DNA of 64,000 bases from Nocardioides zeae (GTDB taxonomy: Bacteria; Actinomycetota; Actinomycetes; Propionibacteriales; Nocardioidaceae), in NCBI RefSeq assembly GCF_030818655.1, contig NZ_JAUTAN010000001.1, positions 3,162,001 through 3,226,000 on the forward strand, in the 5' to 3' direction. The notes below the pieces were generated by a model, which was given only the letters and a program-made list of their open reading frames with translations, was not told where the DNA came from and did no database searches. The position numbers and the translations under genes were made by a program. The stretch's first letter is position 1; each line of letters starts with the position of its first letter. Below, piece after piece: positions 15,629-23,892 of this stretch.

Positions 15629-17074
15629 TCAGCTCCTCATCTCGCCGGCGGCATGTCGTCCTGCGGCACGACCGGACACCAGCGCCTCGGTGAGGTTGCC
15701 GGCACCCGGGTACATCTGGCCCCACATCGAACCCAGCTCGCCCGCCGCGTAGAGGCCGGGGATGACCGTCCCGTCGGGGCCGAGAACCCGGCCGTGCTCG
15801 TCACGACGCGGACCGCCCTGGGTGTTGACCAGGACCGGGGTCACGGGGACCGCGTAGAACGGCGGCTCCGCCACGGGTTCGAGGTCCTGGCGGCCGAGCG
15901 CGTCGCCGTCCCGCCGCGCGCAGCCCTCGTTGTAGCGACCGATCGTCCGCTCCAGCGTCGCCGCGTCGAGACCGAGGGTCTCGGCGAGCCCGGCGATCGT
16001 GGTGGAGGTCGCGATCAGCCCCGCTTCCACCTCGCGTGCGTTGTCCTCGCTCCAGTCGATGTCGGCCCACGTGAGACCGCCGTTCGCGATCGGGCCGGCC
16101 GCGCGCGTGCGCTCGTCGAAGACGAAGTACGACGGCATCCGCAGGTAGCGGCCCGTCCGTGCGTCCGCCTTCAGGAAGGCCATCGGCAGCGCGTGGAAGT
16201 CCGTGCCGGTCTCGTCGACGAAGCGCTCACCGGACGAGTCCACGTACACGAAGCCCGCCGCTGGCGACTGGTGGCGCACCGGGCCGTCGACGCCGTCGAG
16301 CACGTAGCCCAGGGTGGCCGCGACGGCTGGGGTGTGCCAGAGGTCCGCGCCGAGCGCCTGCGCCATCAGGAGGCCGTCGCCGCGGTTCTGGGGAGGACCG
16401 AAGGCGACGAGCGGGTGTCCGACGAAGTCCTCGACGAGGTCGGCCGCGTGGCCGAAACCGCCGAGCGCCAGCACGAGGGCGCGTGCCACCACCTCACGCT
16501 CGTCCGCGCCCGTCTGCACGACCACCCGGAAGGAACCGTCGGTACGACGCACCGCCGTCCGCGCGCGGGCGCCGAGCAGGACGGGGATGCCCCGCGCGGC
16601 GACCCCTGCCTCCAGCACGTTCCACAACGCCTCGCCACCCAGCTCTCCACGCGGGCTCGCGACCCGTAGGCGGCCGGCCATCGCGTCCGCCCCGGGCACA
16701 CCGGAGTAGGTGACGTCCGTGATACGCGGGTAGCTGCTGATCGCGCGTCCGTCGAGAGGGACCAGCTCGGCACCGAGGCTCTCCAGCCAACGCAGCGTGC
16801 GTGGAGTCTCGGCCAGGAACGCCTCGAGCATGCGCGACGGTGTCTCCCCCTGGGCCAGGTGCTCCAGGTACTGGAGGGCCCCCTGGGGATCCTGGACGGG
16901 GCGGAGGGATCCACCGGACGCTCGCGTGTTCCCGCCCGCCTGCCGCCCGGCCTCCACGAGGAGCGTCGTCGCGCCGCTGTCGTGCGCCGTCATGGCGGCG
17001 CTGGCGCCGGCGCCCCCGTACCCCAGGACGAGGACGTCGACCTCACCGGGGACCGTCGTCGGTGCGTCACTCAT
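15629..17074 (-). CDS. FAD-binding fumarate reductase-like flavoprotein (copy 2)
   Basis: A 481-residue relative of the protein at 12765-14207. It has VDVLVLGYGGAGASAAMTAHDSG for FAD, GGNTRASGGSLRPV, LVNTQGGPRRDEHGRVLGPD and the C-terminal VIPGLYAAGELGSMWGQMYP block. The ATG overlaps the end of the ABC permease gene by 8 bases. As with copy 1, a double-bond-forming or -reducing reaction on a carbonyl or carboxylate substrate is expected. Whether the two copies act on successive intermediates or form a complex cannot be told. Confidence 0.88.
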   Translation of the reverse strand: MSDAPTTVPGEVDVLVLGYGGAGASAAMTAHDSGATTLLVEAGRQAGGNTRASGGSLRPVQDPQGALQYLEHLAQGETPSRMLEAFLAETPRTLRWLESLGAELVPLDGRAISSYPRITDVTYSGVPGADAMAGRLRVASPRGELGGEALWNVLEAGVAARGIPVLLGARARTAVRRTDGSFRVVVQTGADEREVVARALVLALGGFGHAADLVEDFVGHPLVAFGPPQNRGDGLLMAQALGADLWHTPAVAATLGYVLDGVDGPVRHQSPAAGFVYVDSSGERFVDETGTDFHALPMAFLKADARTGRYLRMPSYFVFDERTRAAGPIANGGLTWADIDWSEDNAREVEAGLIATSTTIAGLAETLGLDAATLERTIGRYNEGCARRDGDALGRQDLEPVAEPPFYAVPVTPVLVNTQGGPRRDEHGRVLGPDGTVIPGLYAAGELGSMWGQMYPGAGNLTEALVSGRAAGRHAAGEMRS

Positions 17075-17924
17075 GTCCCAGCCTCCGTCGCATGCGGTTC
17101 GCGTACCAGATGCCCGCAGCCACCGGCACGAGGATGACCGCCACGAGGATCACCGACAGGGCCGCGCTCGCCGCGTAGTCGAGGTTCTTCAGCGTCTGCT
17201 GCCAGATGAGGAGCGACAGCACGCCGACCCTGCCGGCTCCCAGCAGGACGACCGTCGTGAACGAACCCCCCGTGACCGCGAAGGCGAGCAGGAAGGCCGG
17301 CAACAGACCCCGCACGGAGATCGGGAAGATCACCCGGGTGAAGGTGTAGCGCCGAGAGGCTCCCAGACCTCGCGCCGCCGCGATGCAGTCCTTGGGCACC
17401 GAGTCGAGGATCGGCACCAGGCTCAGCACCATGAACGGGATGATCGCGTGGACCAGGCCGATGGCGACGCCCGAGAAGCTGCCGATGAAGGTCACCGGGG
17501 AGTCCACGAGGCCCGCTCCCGTCAACGCCTCGTTGAGCATTCCGCTGTCGGTGAGCATCACCCGCAGGCCGAGCGCGCTCGCGACCGGGTTGACGAACAT
17601 GGTCGACACGGTCACCAGGAACACGAAGGTCCCCCAGCGCCTCGAGAAGACGATCAGGTAGGCCAGCGGGTATCCGAGGAGGACCGCTGCTCCGGCGACC
17701 ACGACCCCCAGCACCACGGTGCGGCGGATGACGGCCAGGTAGTAGGGATCGGTCAGGATGCCCGTGTACGTCGCGAGGGTGGCCTGCCCGTCCGTCAGCG
17801 CGGGCCCTGCGTATCCGGTGAAGCTGAGGGCGAAGAACTTGCCGACGGGGATCACGTACCAGATGACGAAGATCACCAGCGCCGGCAGCATCGCGAACCA
17901 GGCGACCTTCTTGTCGCGGATCAT
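17067..17924 (-). CDS. ABC transporter permease, polyamine/opine type, subunit 1
   Basis: A 285-residue inner-membrane permease with about six hydrophobic segments, starting MIRDKKVAWFAMLPALVIFVIWYVIP. The ATP-binding-protein contact loop (EAA type) reads DCIAAARGLGASRRYTFTRVIFP. I chose ATG 17924 because GGAGG lies just upstream; a reading up to 18014 overlaps the partner gene. It pairs with the permease at 17959-18846 and the ATPase at 18843-19904 in a PotB/PotC/PotA-like importer. Confidence 0.9.
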   Translation of the reverse strand: MIRDKKVAWFAMLPALVIFVIWYVIPVGKFFALSFTGYAGPALTDGQATLATYTGILTDPYYLAVIRRTVVLGVVVAGAAVLLGYPLAYLIVFSRRWGTFVFLVTVSTMFVNPVASALGLRVMLTDSGMLNEALTGAGLVDSPVTFIGSFSGVAIGLVHAIIPFMVLSLVPILDSVPKDCIAAARGLGASRRYTFTRVIFPISVRGLLPAFLLAFAVTGGSFTTVVLLGAGRVGVLSLLIWQQTLKNLDYAASAALSVILVAVILVPVAAGIWYANRMRRRLGHE

Positions 17925-17958
17925 CGCGGAGAACCTCCAGGGTGCCGTGGGCAGTAGC

Positions 17959-18846
17959 TCATCGCGCCGCCCCGACCACCGAGCGCAGGCCGACCAGACG
18001 ATCGACCGCGACACAGGCCACGAGGGAGAGGACGACGACGACGGCCGAGATCGCGTAGAGGTACACGCCCGGCATGGTCTCGGCGTCGGAGAGCATGACG
18101 ACGGGCAGCGGCGACTGACCCGCGCCCGTCAGGAAGACGGACAGCGCGACGTCGTTGAACGAGACGAGGAAGGCGAGGAACGAGCCGGCAACCAGGCCCG
18201 GACGCATCTGCGGGAGGGTGACGCGCAGGAGCACCCGGAAGAAGCCCGCACCGAGCCCTGCGGCAGCGTCCTCGATCACCGGGTCCATCTCGCTCAGCCG
18301 ACCGACGGCCGCGCTGAGGAGGAACGGGGTGATGGCGATGACGTGGCCGACGACCAGCCCGATGAAGGTGCCGCGCAGGGTCACACCGGACGACCCGATG
18401 AAGATGAAGTACTGGTACAACGCGACACCGAGGACGAGGGCGGGCAGCTGGAGCGGACTCCGGAAGAAGGCCTCGACGAGGGACCGACCCGGGAGACGCC
18501 CGCGCACCATCGCCACGGCGAGCGGAATGGTGAGGACGAGGGAGATGACCACGGCGACCGCGGCCAGCCTCGTGCTCAGCCACAGGGCCTCGAACATGTA
18601 GCCGGGGATGTCGCCGTACGCGTCCCAGCCGAACGACCGGGGCCAGAACTCGATCCCGCTGGTCGAGAAGGACACGATGACGACCACGACGACCGGCGCG
18701 AGCAGGAAGGCCACGACGAACACCGCGAGCAGGCGCGATCCGACGTCGTACAGCGCGTCGAGGACCCGGTTGGTGCCTGCGGGAGGTGTGGTGACGTTCG
18801 GGGCGGGCGGAGCGTCCTGACGCCGGTCGTCGATCACGGTCGTCAT
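17959..18846 (-). CDS. ABC transporter permease, polyamine/opine type, subunit 2
   Basis: A 295-residue PotC-like permease. A cytoplasmic N-terminus of about 35 residues is followed by roughly six membrane segments, the first being LLAVFVVAFLLAPVVVVVIV. The EAA loop is VIEDAAAGLGAGFFRVLLRVTLPQ. The ATG overlaps the ATPase stop by 4 bases. It forms the transmembrane channel with the permease at 17067-17924. Confidence 0.9.
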   Translation of the reverse strand: MTTVIDDRRQDAPPAPNVTTPPAGTNRVLDALYDVGSRLLAVFVVAFLLAPVVVVVIVSFSTSGIEFWPRSFGWDAYGDIPGYMFEALWLSTRLAAVAVVISLVLTIPLAVAMVRGRLPGRSLVEAFFRSPLQLPALVLGVALYQYFIFIGSSGVTLRGTFIGLVVGHVIAITPFLLSAAVGRLSEMDPVIEDAAAGLGAGFFRVLLRVTLPQMRPGLVAGSFLAFLVSFNDVALSVFLTGAGQSPLPVVMLSDAETMPGVYLYAISAVVVVLSLVACVAVDRLVGLRSVVGAAR

Positions 18847-19904
18847 CGCGGCGCATCCGTTCCCAGGACCAGGACTCGCTCCGGGTCGATGTCGATCCCC
18901 ACCACGTCGCCGACCTCCGTGGCCAGCTGGCGGTCCTCGAGGTGCACGGTCCCCCGACCGATCTTCACCGAGGTCAGGGGGATGCCGTCGGCGAAGGTGC
19001 GCCCCACGACGGTCCCCTTCAGCGCAGCGGGCCCCGCGTCGGAGGCGATGCTCGCAGCGCCGGCGCGCAGCAGCAGGTGGGTCGGATCGGCGACATCGCC
19101 GGCACCTGCGACGGTCACCGCATCGCCCGTGCCGGCGAGGAGGACCGTGGACCGGCCGTCGCCCGTGCTCACGGCTTCGATGTCCAGCAGGTTGACGTGA
19201 CCGAGCAGGCGCGCCGTGACCTCCGTCCTCGGGTTGAAGAAGAGGTCCTGGGGCTTGCCTGCGTCGACGGGCCGACCCTCGTGCACCACCACGATGCGGT
19301 CGGACATCGCGAATGCCTCGGACTGGTCGTGCGTGACGTAGAGGGTCGTGATGCCCAGCGACGTCTGGATCCGCTTCAGCTCCTGCTGCAGGCGGACGCG
19401 GAGGCTGACGTCGAGCGCACCCATCGGCTCGTCCATCAGGAGCACCGACGGATTGATGACGATCGACCGCGCGAGCGCCACCCGCTGCTGCTGCCCGCCG
19501 CTCAGCTGCGCGGGATAGCGATCCGCCAGGCGGGTCAGGTCGACCATCTCGAGCATGGCCATCACCCGCTGAGTGGTCTCGGACCGGGACACCCGCCGGG
19601 TGCGCAGGCCGAAGGCGACGTTGTCGGCCACCGTCATGTGCGGGAAGAGGGCGTACTGCTGGAAGACGGTGCCGATGTTCCGTCGCTGCGGTTGCAGGGT
19701 CGTGATGTCGCGCCCCTCGACCGTGATGGTCCCCGACGTGGCGTTGACGTAGCCCCCGATGATGCGGAGCATGCTCGTCTTGCCCGAGCCGGACGCGCCG
19801 AGCAGGGTGACGAACTCTCCGGACGCGAGCGACAGGTCGAAGTCCCGCAGGACCGGGTTGTCTTTGTACTTCAGGCAGATCTTGCTGGCGACGAGTTCAC
19901 TCAC
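18843..19904 (-). CDS. ABC transporter ATP-binding protein, PotA-like
   Basis: A 353-residue ATPase. Walker A is GASGSGKT (residues 36-43), the Q-loop FQQYALFPHMTVADNVAFGL, the signature LSGGQQQR (134-141), and Walker B VLLMDEPMGALD (154-165) with the switch His in YVTHDQSEA. The last 110 residues form a TOBE-type domain, as in polyamine, iron and opine importers. It is read after the frameshifted lipoprotein gene, with a 104-base gap that holds a strong hairpin. Confidence 0.93.
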   Translation of the reverse strand: MSELVASKICLKYKDNPVLRDFDLSLASGEFVTLLGASGSGKTSMLRIIGGYVNATSGTITVEGRDITTLQPQRRNIGTVFQQYALFPHMTVADNVAFGLRTRRVSRSETTQRVMAMLEMVDLTRLADRYPAQLSGGQQQRVALARSIVINPSVLLMDEPMGALDVSLRVRLQQELKRIQTSLGITTLYVTHDQSEAFAMSDRIVVVHEGRPVDAGKPQDLFFNPRTEVTARLLGHVNLLDIEAVSTGDGRSTVLLAGTGDAVTVAGAGDVADPTHLLLRAGAASIASDAGPAALKGTVVGRTFADGIPLTSVKIGRGTVHLEDRQLATEVGDVVGIDIDPERVLVLGTDAPR

Positions 19905-19960
19905 GGGTTCTCCCGGTTGCTAGGTGGGGCACGCGTCGGTGTCGGGTGGGTGCCGGACGC

Positions 19961-19996
19961 GACGGCCGGGCGCTCGGCGCCGAGCGCCTGGCCGTC
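19961..19996 (-). other. RNA hairpin between the binding-protein gene and the ATPase gene
   Basis: A stem of 16 base pairs (19961-19976 with 19981-19996, one G-U) with a 4-base loop lies in the 104-base gap. There is no T run. Such hairpins after a binding-protein gene commonly protect the upstream mRNA and lower expression of the transporter genes that follow. That is my reading here. Confidence 0.5.
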
Positions 19997-20008
19997 GGTC
20001 GGACGGGC

Positions 20009-21212
20009 TCAGCCCTGGAACTCCCGGTTCCACTGCTCGATCCACTCGGGGCGGCTCTCGAGGAAGGCCTCGTAGTCGGCCTGGTAGTAGGTCGCCGGAT
20101 CGCCGGTGAGCAGGGCGGCGCGCTCCGGAGCCTCGGCCTCGAGGGCGGTGAAGGTCTCCGGGTTGGTCGGTCGGTAGATGGCGCGATCGGTCAGGTAGGG
20201 CATGAGGCCGGCCGGCTGGTTGACCAGGTGGACGTAGATCTCCGCCAGCTTCGACACCTCCGTGCCTGCGACGACGTACGCACCGGTGGTCGCACCGACG
20301 GCGGAGTACGTCGTGCCGTCGACCTCCATGTCGAGCTCGTGGTACTCGACCGGCACGCCCTGCTCCTGCAGGGCCAGGCAACGACCGTCGGTGGCCGGAG
20401 CAGCCCACACGTCACCCGCGGTCAGCCACTGGTCCAGGTCGCCGCTGCTCGCCCAGAACTTGAGCCCGTCGATGTCGTTCAGCCAGTCGATCGTCGCGCT
20501 CGGGTCGTCCACGGAGGAGCCCAGGTAGTCGCTGATCGCGCGGCACCAGCAGGTCCCACTGGCTGATGCCGGCGTTGGGGAAGGCCACCTTCCCCGCGAG
20601 GGCCGGCTCCTGCAGCAGGTCGAAGCCCTCGGTGGCGTCGAGCCCTGCCTCGGCCATCTTGTCGGAGCGGACGCACATGCCGGTGACGAAGTAGTAGAAC
20701 CCCGGCTGGTAGCCCTCGGCACCGAAGGCCTGCTCCGGGAAGTCGGCGAACTCGTCGAGGTTGCTCGGCTCCACGAGGAGCTGGCTGTCCACCAGGCTGA
20801 TCTGGTCGACGGTCGTCATCGCGCTCACCACGTCGAACGGAGGCGCAGCGCCACGACTGGCGAGGATCTGGCTGATGGCGGTGGCGTTGTCGACGCCCAC
20901 CCACTCGATCGTGGCACCGGTGGCTTCCTCCACGAGCTTGCCGACCCCGGCCTGCAACGCCTCGGTCATGGCGCCCGTGTAGGCGGCCACCGTCAGCGTC
21001 TGCCCCTCGAAGTTGCACTCCTCCGGAGCCGTCGCCGTGCCGTCGCCCGAGACGGTGACGTCAGCCGGGTTGCAGTCCGCACCCGTGTTGCCGTTCCCCT
21101 CGGCGCCGCCCCCGCAGGCCGCGAGCCCCGTGGCGGCCAAGGACATGGCAGCAGCCAGTGCCACGGCGCGACTGCGCCGCCGACGAGAACCTGCGTTTCC
21201 GATCAATCGCAT
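20009..21212 (-). pseudogene. polyamine-type ABC substrate-binding lipoprotein, frameshifted
   Basis: The 5-prime part (from ATG 21212) reads a lipoprotein signal with lipobox LAAC, then FEGQTLTVAAYTGAMTEALQ and WVGVDNATAISQILASRG. It runs in frame to WDLLVPR. The 3-prime part resumes in the next frame as AISDYLGSSVDDPSATIDWLNDIDGL and continues to WIEQWNREFQG at 20009. The shift is at about 20536-20545, where the two readings overlap. Removing one base would give about 400 residues, normal for an extracellular solute-binding protein of this family. Either the base is a sequencing or assembly error or the importer has lost its binding protein. The position before two permeases and an ATPase leaves no doubt about the original role. 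Confidence 0.8.
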
Positions 21213-21257
21213 CTGCGTCTCCCACGCTTAGGCCGAGATGAGCTGGTAGTGCGGAAG

Positions 21258-21287
21258 ACGGTATACGGTGTTACATCAGACGGTCAA
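21258..21287. promoter_or_regulatory. operator E and promoter of the importer operon
   Basis: ACGGTATACGGTGTTAC at 21258-21274 carries the GTATAC core. On the minus strand TTGACC (21287-21282) and TATACC (21265-21260) form a -35/-10 pair with 16 bases between, so the operator covers the -10. It lies 48 bases before the lipoprotein start. Confidence 0.55.
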
Positions 21288-21355
21288 CGGTGGTCGCGAG
21301 ATGCATCACAGTGTTTTCACGGTCGAAACAACTCACGCTCTCGTGCGCTCGACCG

Positions 21356-22183
21356 TCACGACGGTGCGGAGGTCGCACACAGGTTTCGGCAGGCACCCAG
21401 GCCCTCGACCTCCGTGCGGAGCTCGGAGCCGCGACGCAGCCACGGCCCTCCGCCTCCGGCCGCGACACCAGCAGGGGTGCCCATCGCGATCACGTCCCCG
21501 GGGCGCAGGGTCACGAACGTGCTCAGGTAGGCGACGACCTCGGGAGGGCCGAACAGCAGGTCCGACAGAGGTGCGCGCTGGACCCGCTGGCCGTCGACGT
21601 GGCACGACAGGATGCGGTCGCCGAGGTCCGTGACGGCTGCTCGCGTGGTGAGCACGGGGCCCAACGGGGCGGTCCCCTCGAAGTTCTTCCCCGGGGTCCA
21701 CTGGCTGCCGTGGTTCTGCCAGTCGCGCGCGGTGACGTCGTTCGTCACGCAGTAGCCCGCGATCACCTCGGTCGCCTCCGCGACCGTCACCCGCCGGGCC
21801 GCACGCCCCACGACGACGGCGAGCTCGGCCTCGTAGTCCCAACGCTCGGAGGCGTCGTCGAGGCTGATCGCGTCGTGCGCGCCGATCAAGGTCGAGCGGT
21901 GCTTGGTGAAGATCGTCGGGCGGCTGGGGAGCTCACGCCCCATCTCCAGGATGTGCGAGCGGAAGTTGAGCCCGACGGCGTACATCGCATCGGGCATGAC
22001 GACGGGAGCCATCTCGACGCCCGACAGGCTGCGCTCGTCGAGCGCGTGGTAACGCCAGTCCGAGACGTCGCCGCCACCGGCCAGCAGTGAGCCCAGGTCG
22101 GGGAACGGCAGGAGGTGCACCGACTCGTCGTCGACGGCTGCGGCCTGCGTGCGCCCCTCGACACGGACGGTCGCGAGCCTCAT
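21356..22183 (-). CDS. fumarylacetoacetate hydrolase family protein
   Basis: A 275-residue FAH-fold protein. The family core is visible: YAVGLNFRSHILEMG, then FTKHRSTLIGAHDAI, DYEAELAVVVGR with the metal-binding Glu residues, GYCVTNDVTARDWQ, GKNFEGTAPLGP and PGDVIAMGTPAGV. Members hydrolyse or decarboxylate acylpyruvates and related 2-oxo acids, often late in ring degradation. The ATG at 22183 overlaps the thioesterase stop by 4 bases, so the two form one unit behind operator F. Confidence 0.9.
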   Translation of the reverse strand: MRLATVRVEGRTQAAAVDDESVHLLPFPDLGSLLAGGGDVSDWRYHALDERSLSGVEMAPVVMPDAMYAVGLNFRSHILEMGRELPSRPTIFTKHRSTLIGAHDAISLDDASERWDYEAELAVVVGRAARRVTVAEATEVIAGYCVTNDVTARDWQNHGSQWTPGKNFEGTAPLGPVLTTRAAVTDLGDRILSCHVDGQRVQRAPLSDLLFGPPEVVAYLSTFVTLRPGDVIAMGTPAGVAAGGGGPWLRRGSELRTEVEGLGACRNLCATSAPS

Positions 22184-22665
22184 CCCAGCACCAGCTCGGT
22201 GCAGCGGAACTCGGCGAGCGTCTTGCTGGCCCCGCCCTCGACCTCCACCACGACCGTCACCGCGATCACCATCGAGGTCCGCCCGAGATGGACAGGCGAG
22301 GCCGTGGCGACGAGGCGGTCTCCCGGACGGGCGGCCCGCACCAGGTTCGCGTTCAGCTCCAGCGTCGTGAAGCTCTGGCCGGCACGGAGCGCGGTCTTCG
22401 CCCCCCACCCGGCGGCCGCGTCCGCCAGGGCCATCACAGCACCGGCCTGCGCGACCCCGGCCTGGTTCAGGTGCTGGGTCGCGATCTCCATGGTCGCCAC
22501 GGCGGCTCCCGGCCCCACGTGGGTGAGACGGATGCCCAGCGAGTCGATCAGCGAGCCCGGCGGCACCGGGGCATCGCCCGCCGAGACCGCGCGGACCGCG
22601 CCGGGCTCCTGTCCGCCGTAGGTCATCGCCAATGGGTTCTGGGGCTGGTCGGCACGTGCCGTCAT
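22180..22665 (-). CDS. PaaI-type hotdog thioesterase
   Basis: A 161-residue hotdog-fold protein. The central helix region reads LNQAGVAQAGAVMALADAAAGWGAKTAL, followed by FTTLELNANLVRAARPGDRL, as in PaaI-like acyl-CoA thioesterases. GGAGGATCCC precedes the ATG. It probably hydrolyses stalled or toxic acyl-CoA intermediates of the pathway. It is transcribed divergently from the M24 peptidase gene across an 82-base gap that holds operator F. Confidence 0.85.
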   Translation of the reverse strand: MTARADQPQNPLAMTYGGQEPGAVRAVSAGDAPVPPGSLIDSLGIRLTHVGPGAAVATMEIATQHLNQAGVAQAGAVMALADAAAGWGAKTALRAGQSFTTLELNANLVRAARPGDRLVATASPVHLGRTSMVIAVTVVVEVEGGASKTLAEFRCTELVLG

Positions 22666-22691
22666 GGGATCCTCCGCGTCAGATGGTGGTC

Positions 22692-22711
22692 TCTGTATGG
22701 CAGTATACAGT
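22692..22711. promoter_or_regulatory. operator F between divergent units
   Basis: TCTGTATGGCAGTATACAGT has inverted ends (CTGTAT and ATACAG) around a GCAG/TGCC centre and contains GTATAC at 22703-22708. It sits in the 82-base divergent gap, 26 bases from the thioesterase ATG and 36 from the peptidase ATG, so one site could control both units. Confidence 0.55.
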
Positions 22712-22747
22712 TGAGCGCAGGGCACCCCATCCGGAGGAGACGACCCC

Positions 22748-23890
22748 ATGCACGACCTGACCACGGCAGAGTTCGAGCGCCGCATGTCCCTGGTGCGCGC
22801 GGCCATGGCCGATCTCGACTGCGACCTGTGGATCGTGACCAGGCCCGAGAACATCTACTACCTCAGCGGCTACCGGGCGGCCCACGTCGCGGCGCGGACC
22901 AGCAGGTTCCACGGCATCCTCGTCCCCCGCGAGGGCCACCCGGTCCTGGTGGCCCGCTCGCTCGAGGCGGTCACCGCCGACGACCAGAGGATCGACGCTG
23001 TCCTGCTGTTCGACGACGACGTCGACCCGTATCCCCGCATGCGGGACACGCTCTTCGACGGCTCCACACCCCGCACGTTGCGGGTCGGCGTCGAGCAGCG
23101 GTTCCTGTCGGTGCGTCAGTGGCGAGAGCTGGGCGCCGTCTTCGACATCGCGGACGCGGTCGACATCACGGGCCGCGTCGAGGGCTTCGCCTCGTCACCA
23201 TCGGCCGACGAGCGCGGCGCCATCGACGGCGCCGCTCGGGTCACCATGGCCGGGCTCGAGGCAGCCAGCCGAGCGCTCGCACCCGGCCGGCGCGCGCACG
23301 ACGTCGTCGGCGCGGCCCACGAGGCGATGTACGCCGCCGGACAGACGGACTTCGACAAGGCACTCGTGGCCGTGTGGACGGGCCCGCGTGGTGGCGCGAT
23401 GCACGACACCCGGGTCACCCAGGAGCTGGTCGAGGGCCACGTCGCCACGATCGAGATCATGGGGGTCGACCACCACCTGCGCACGGGCGCCCAAGCCTGC
23501 TTCTACCTCGGCGAGGAGCCGCGCCCGGAGCTGACCGATGCCTATGCACTGGTGCTCGCCATGCACGACGCCGCGCGCGACACGATCGCAGCCGGGCGGA
23601 CCGCCGGAGAGGTCTTCGGCGAGGCGGATCGTGTCTACCAGCAGGCCCGGGGCATTCCCTACCACCGGCGCGTCGGCGGTTCCATGGGTCTCACCAACTT
23701 CGCGGTCGACCTCACCCGTGGCAATCCAGCAGTCCTGCAGGAGGGCCAGCCCATCCTGGTGCAGACCCTGGTCGACGATCCCGCCCTCATCACCCACGCG
23801 ACCACGGTCGTCGTCACCGCGGACGGCTGCGTGGAGCTCACCTCGACACCCCGCACCTTCGCGGCTCCGCAATGGAGCCGTCGGAGGTGA
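22748..23890 (+). CDS. M24 family creatinase/aminopeptidase-like protein
   Basis: A 380-residue pita-bread-fold protein with an N-terminal creatinase domain (RMSLVRAAMADLDCDLWIVTRPENIYYLSGYRA) and a C-terminal M24 domain. The places normally filled by the five metal ligands read VAVWTGPRGGAMHDTRV and ATIEIMGVDHHL. The full Asp-Asp-His-Glu-Glu set is not evident. This suggests a creatinase-like C-N hydrolase rather than a metallo-aminopeptidase. GGAGGAGACGACCCC precedes the ATG. The asparaginase gene starts 2 bases after its stop, so both probably attack C-N bonds of the same substrate. Confidence 0.85.
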   Translation: MHDLTTAEFERRMSLVRAAMADLDCDLWIVTRPENIYYLSGYRAAHVAARTSRFHGILVPREGHPVLVARSLEAVTADDQRIDAVLLFDDDVDPYPRMRDTLFDGSTPRTLRVGVEQRFLSVRQWRELGAVFDIADAVDITGRVEGFASSPSADERGAIDGAARVTMAGLEAASRALAPGRRAHDVVGAAHEAMYAAGQTDFDKALVAVWTGPRGGAMHDTRVTQELVEGHVATIEIMGVDHHLRTGAQACFYLGEEPRPELTDAYALVLAMHDAARDTIAAGRTAGEVFGEADRVYQQARGIPYHRRVGGSMGLTNFAVDLTRGNPAVLQEGQPILVQTLVDDPALITHATTVVVTADGCVELTSTPRTFAAPQWSRRR

Positions 23891-23892
23891 AC

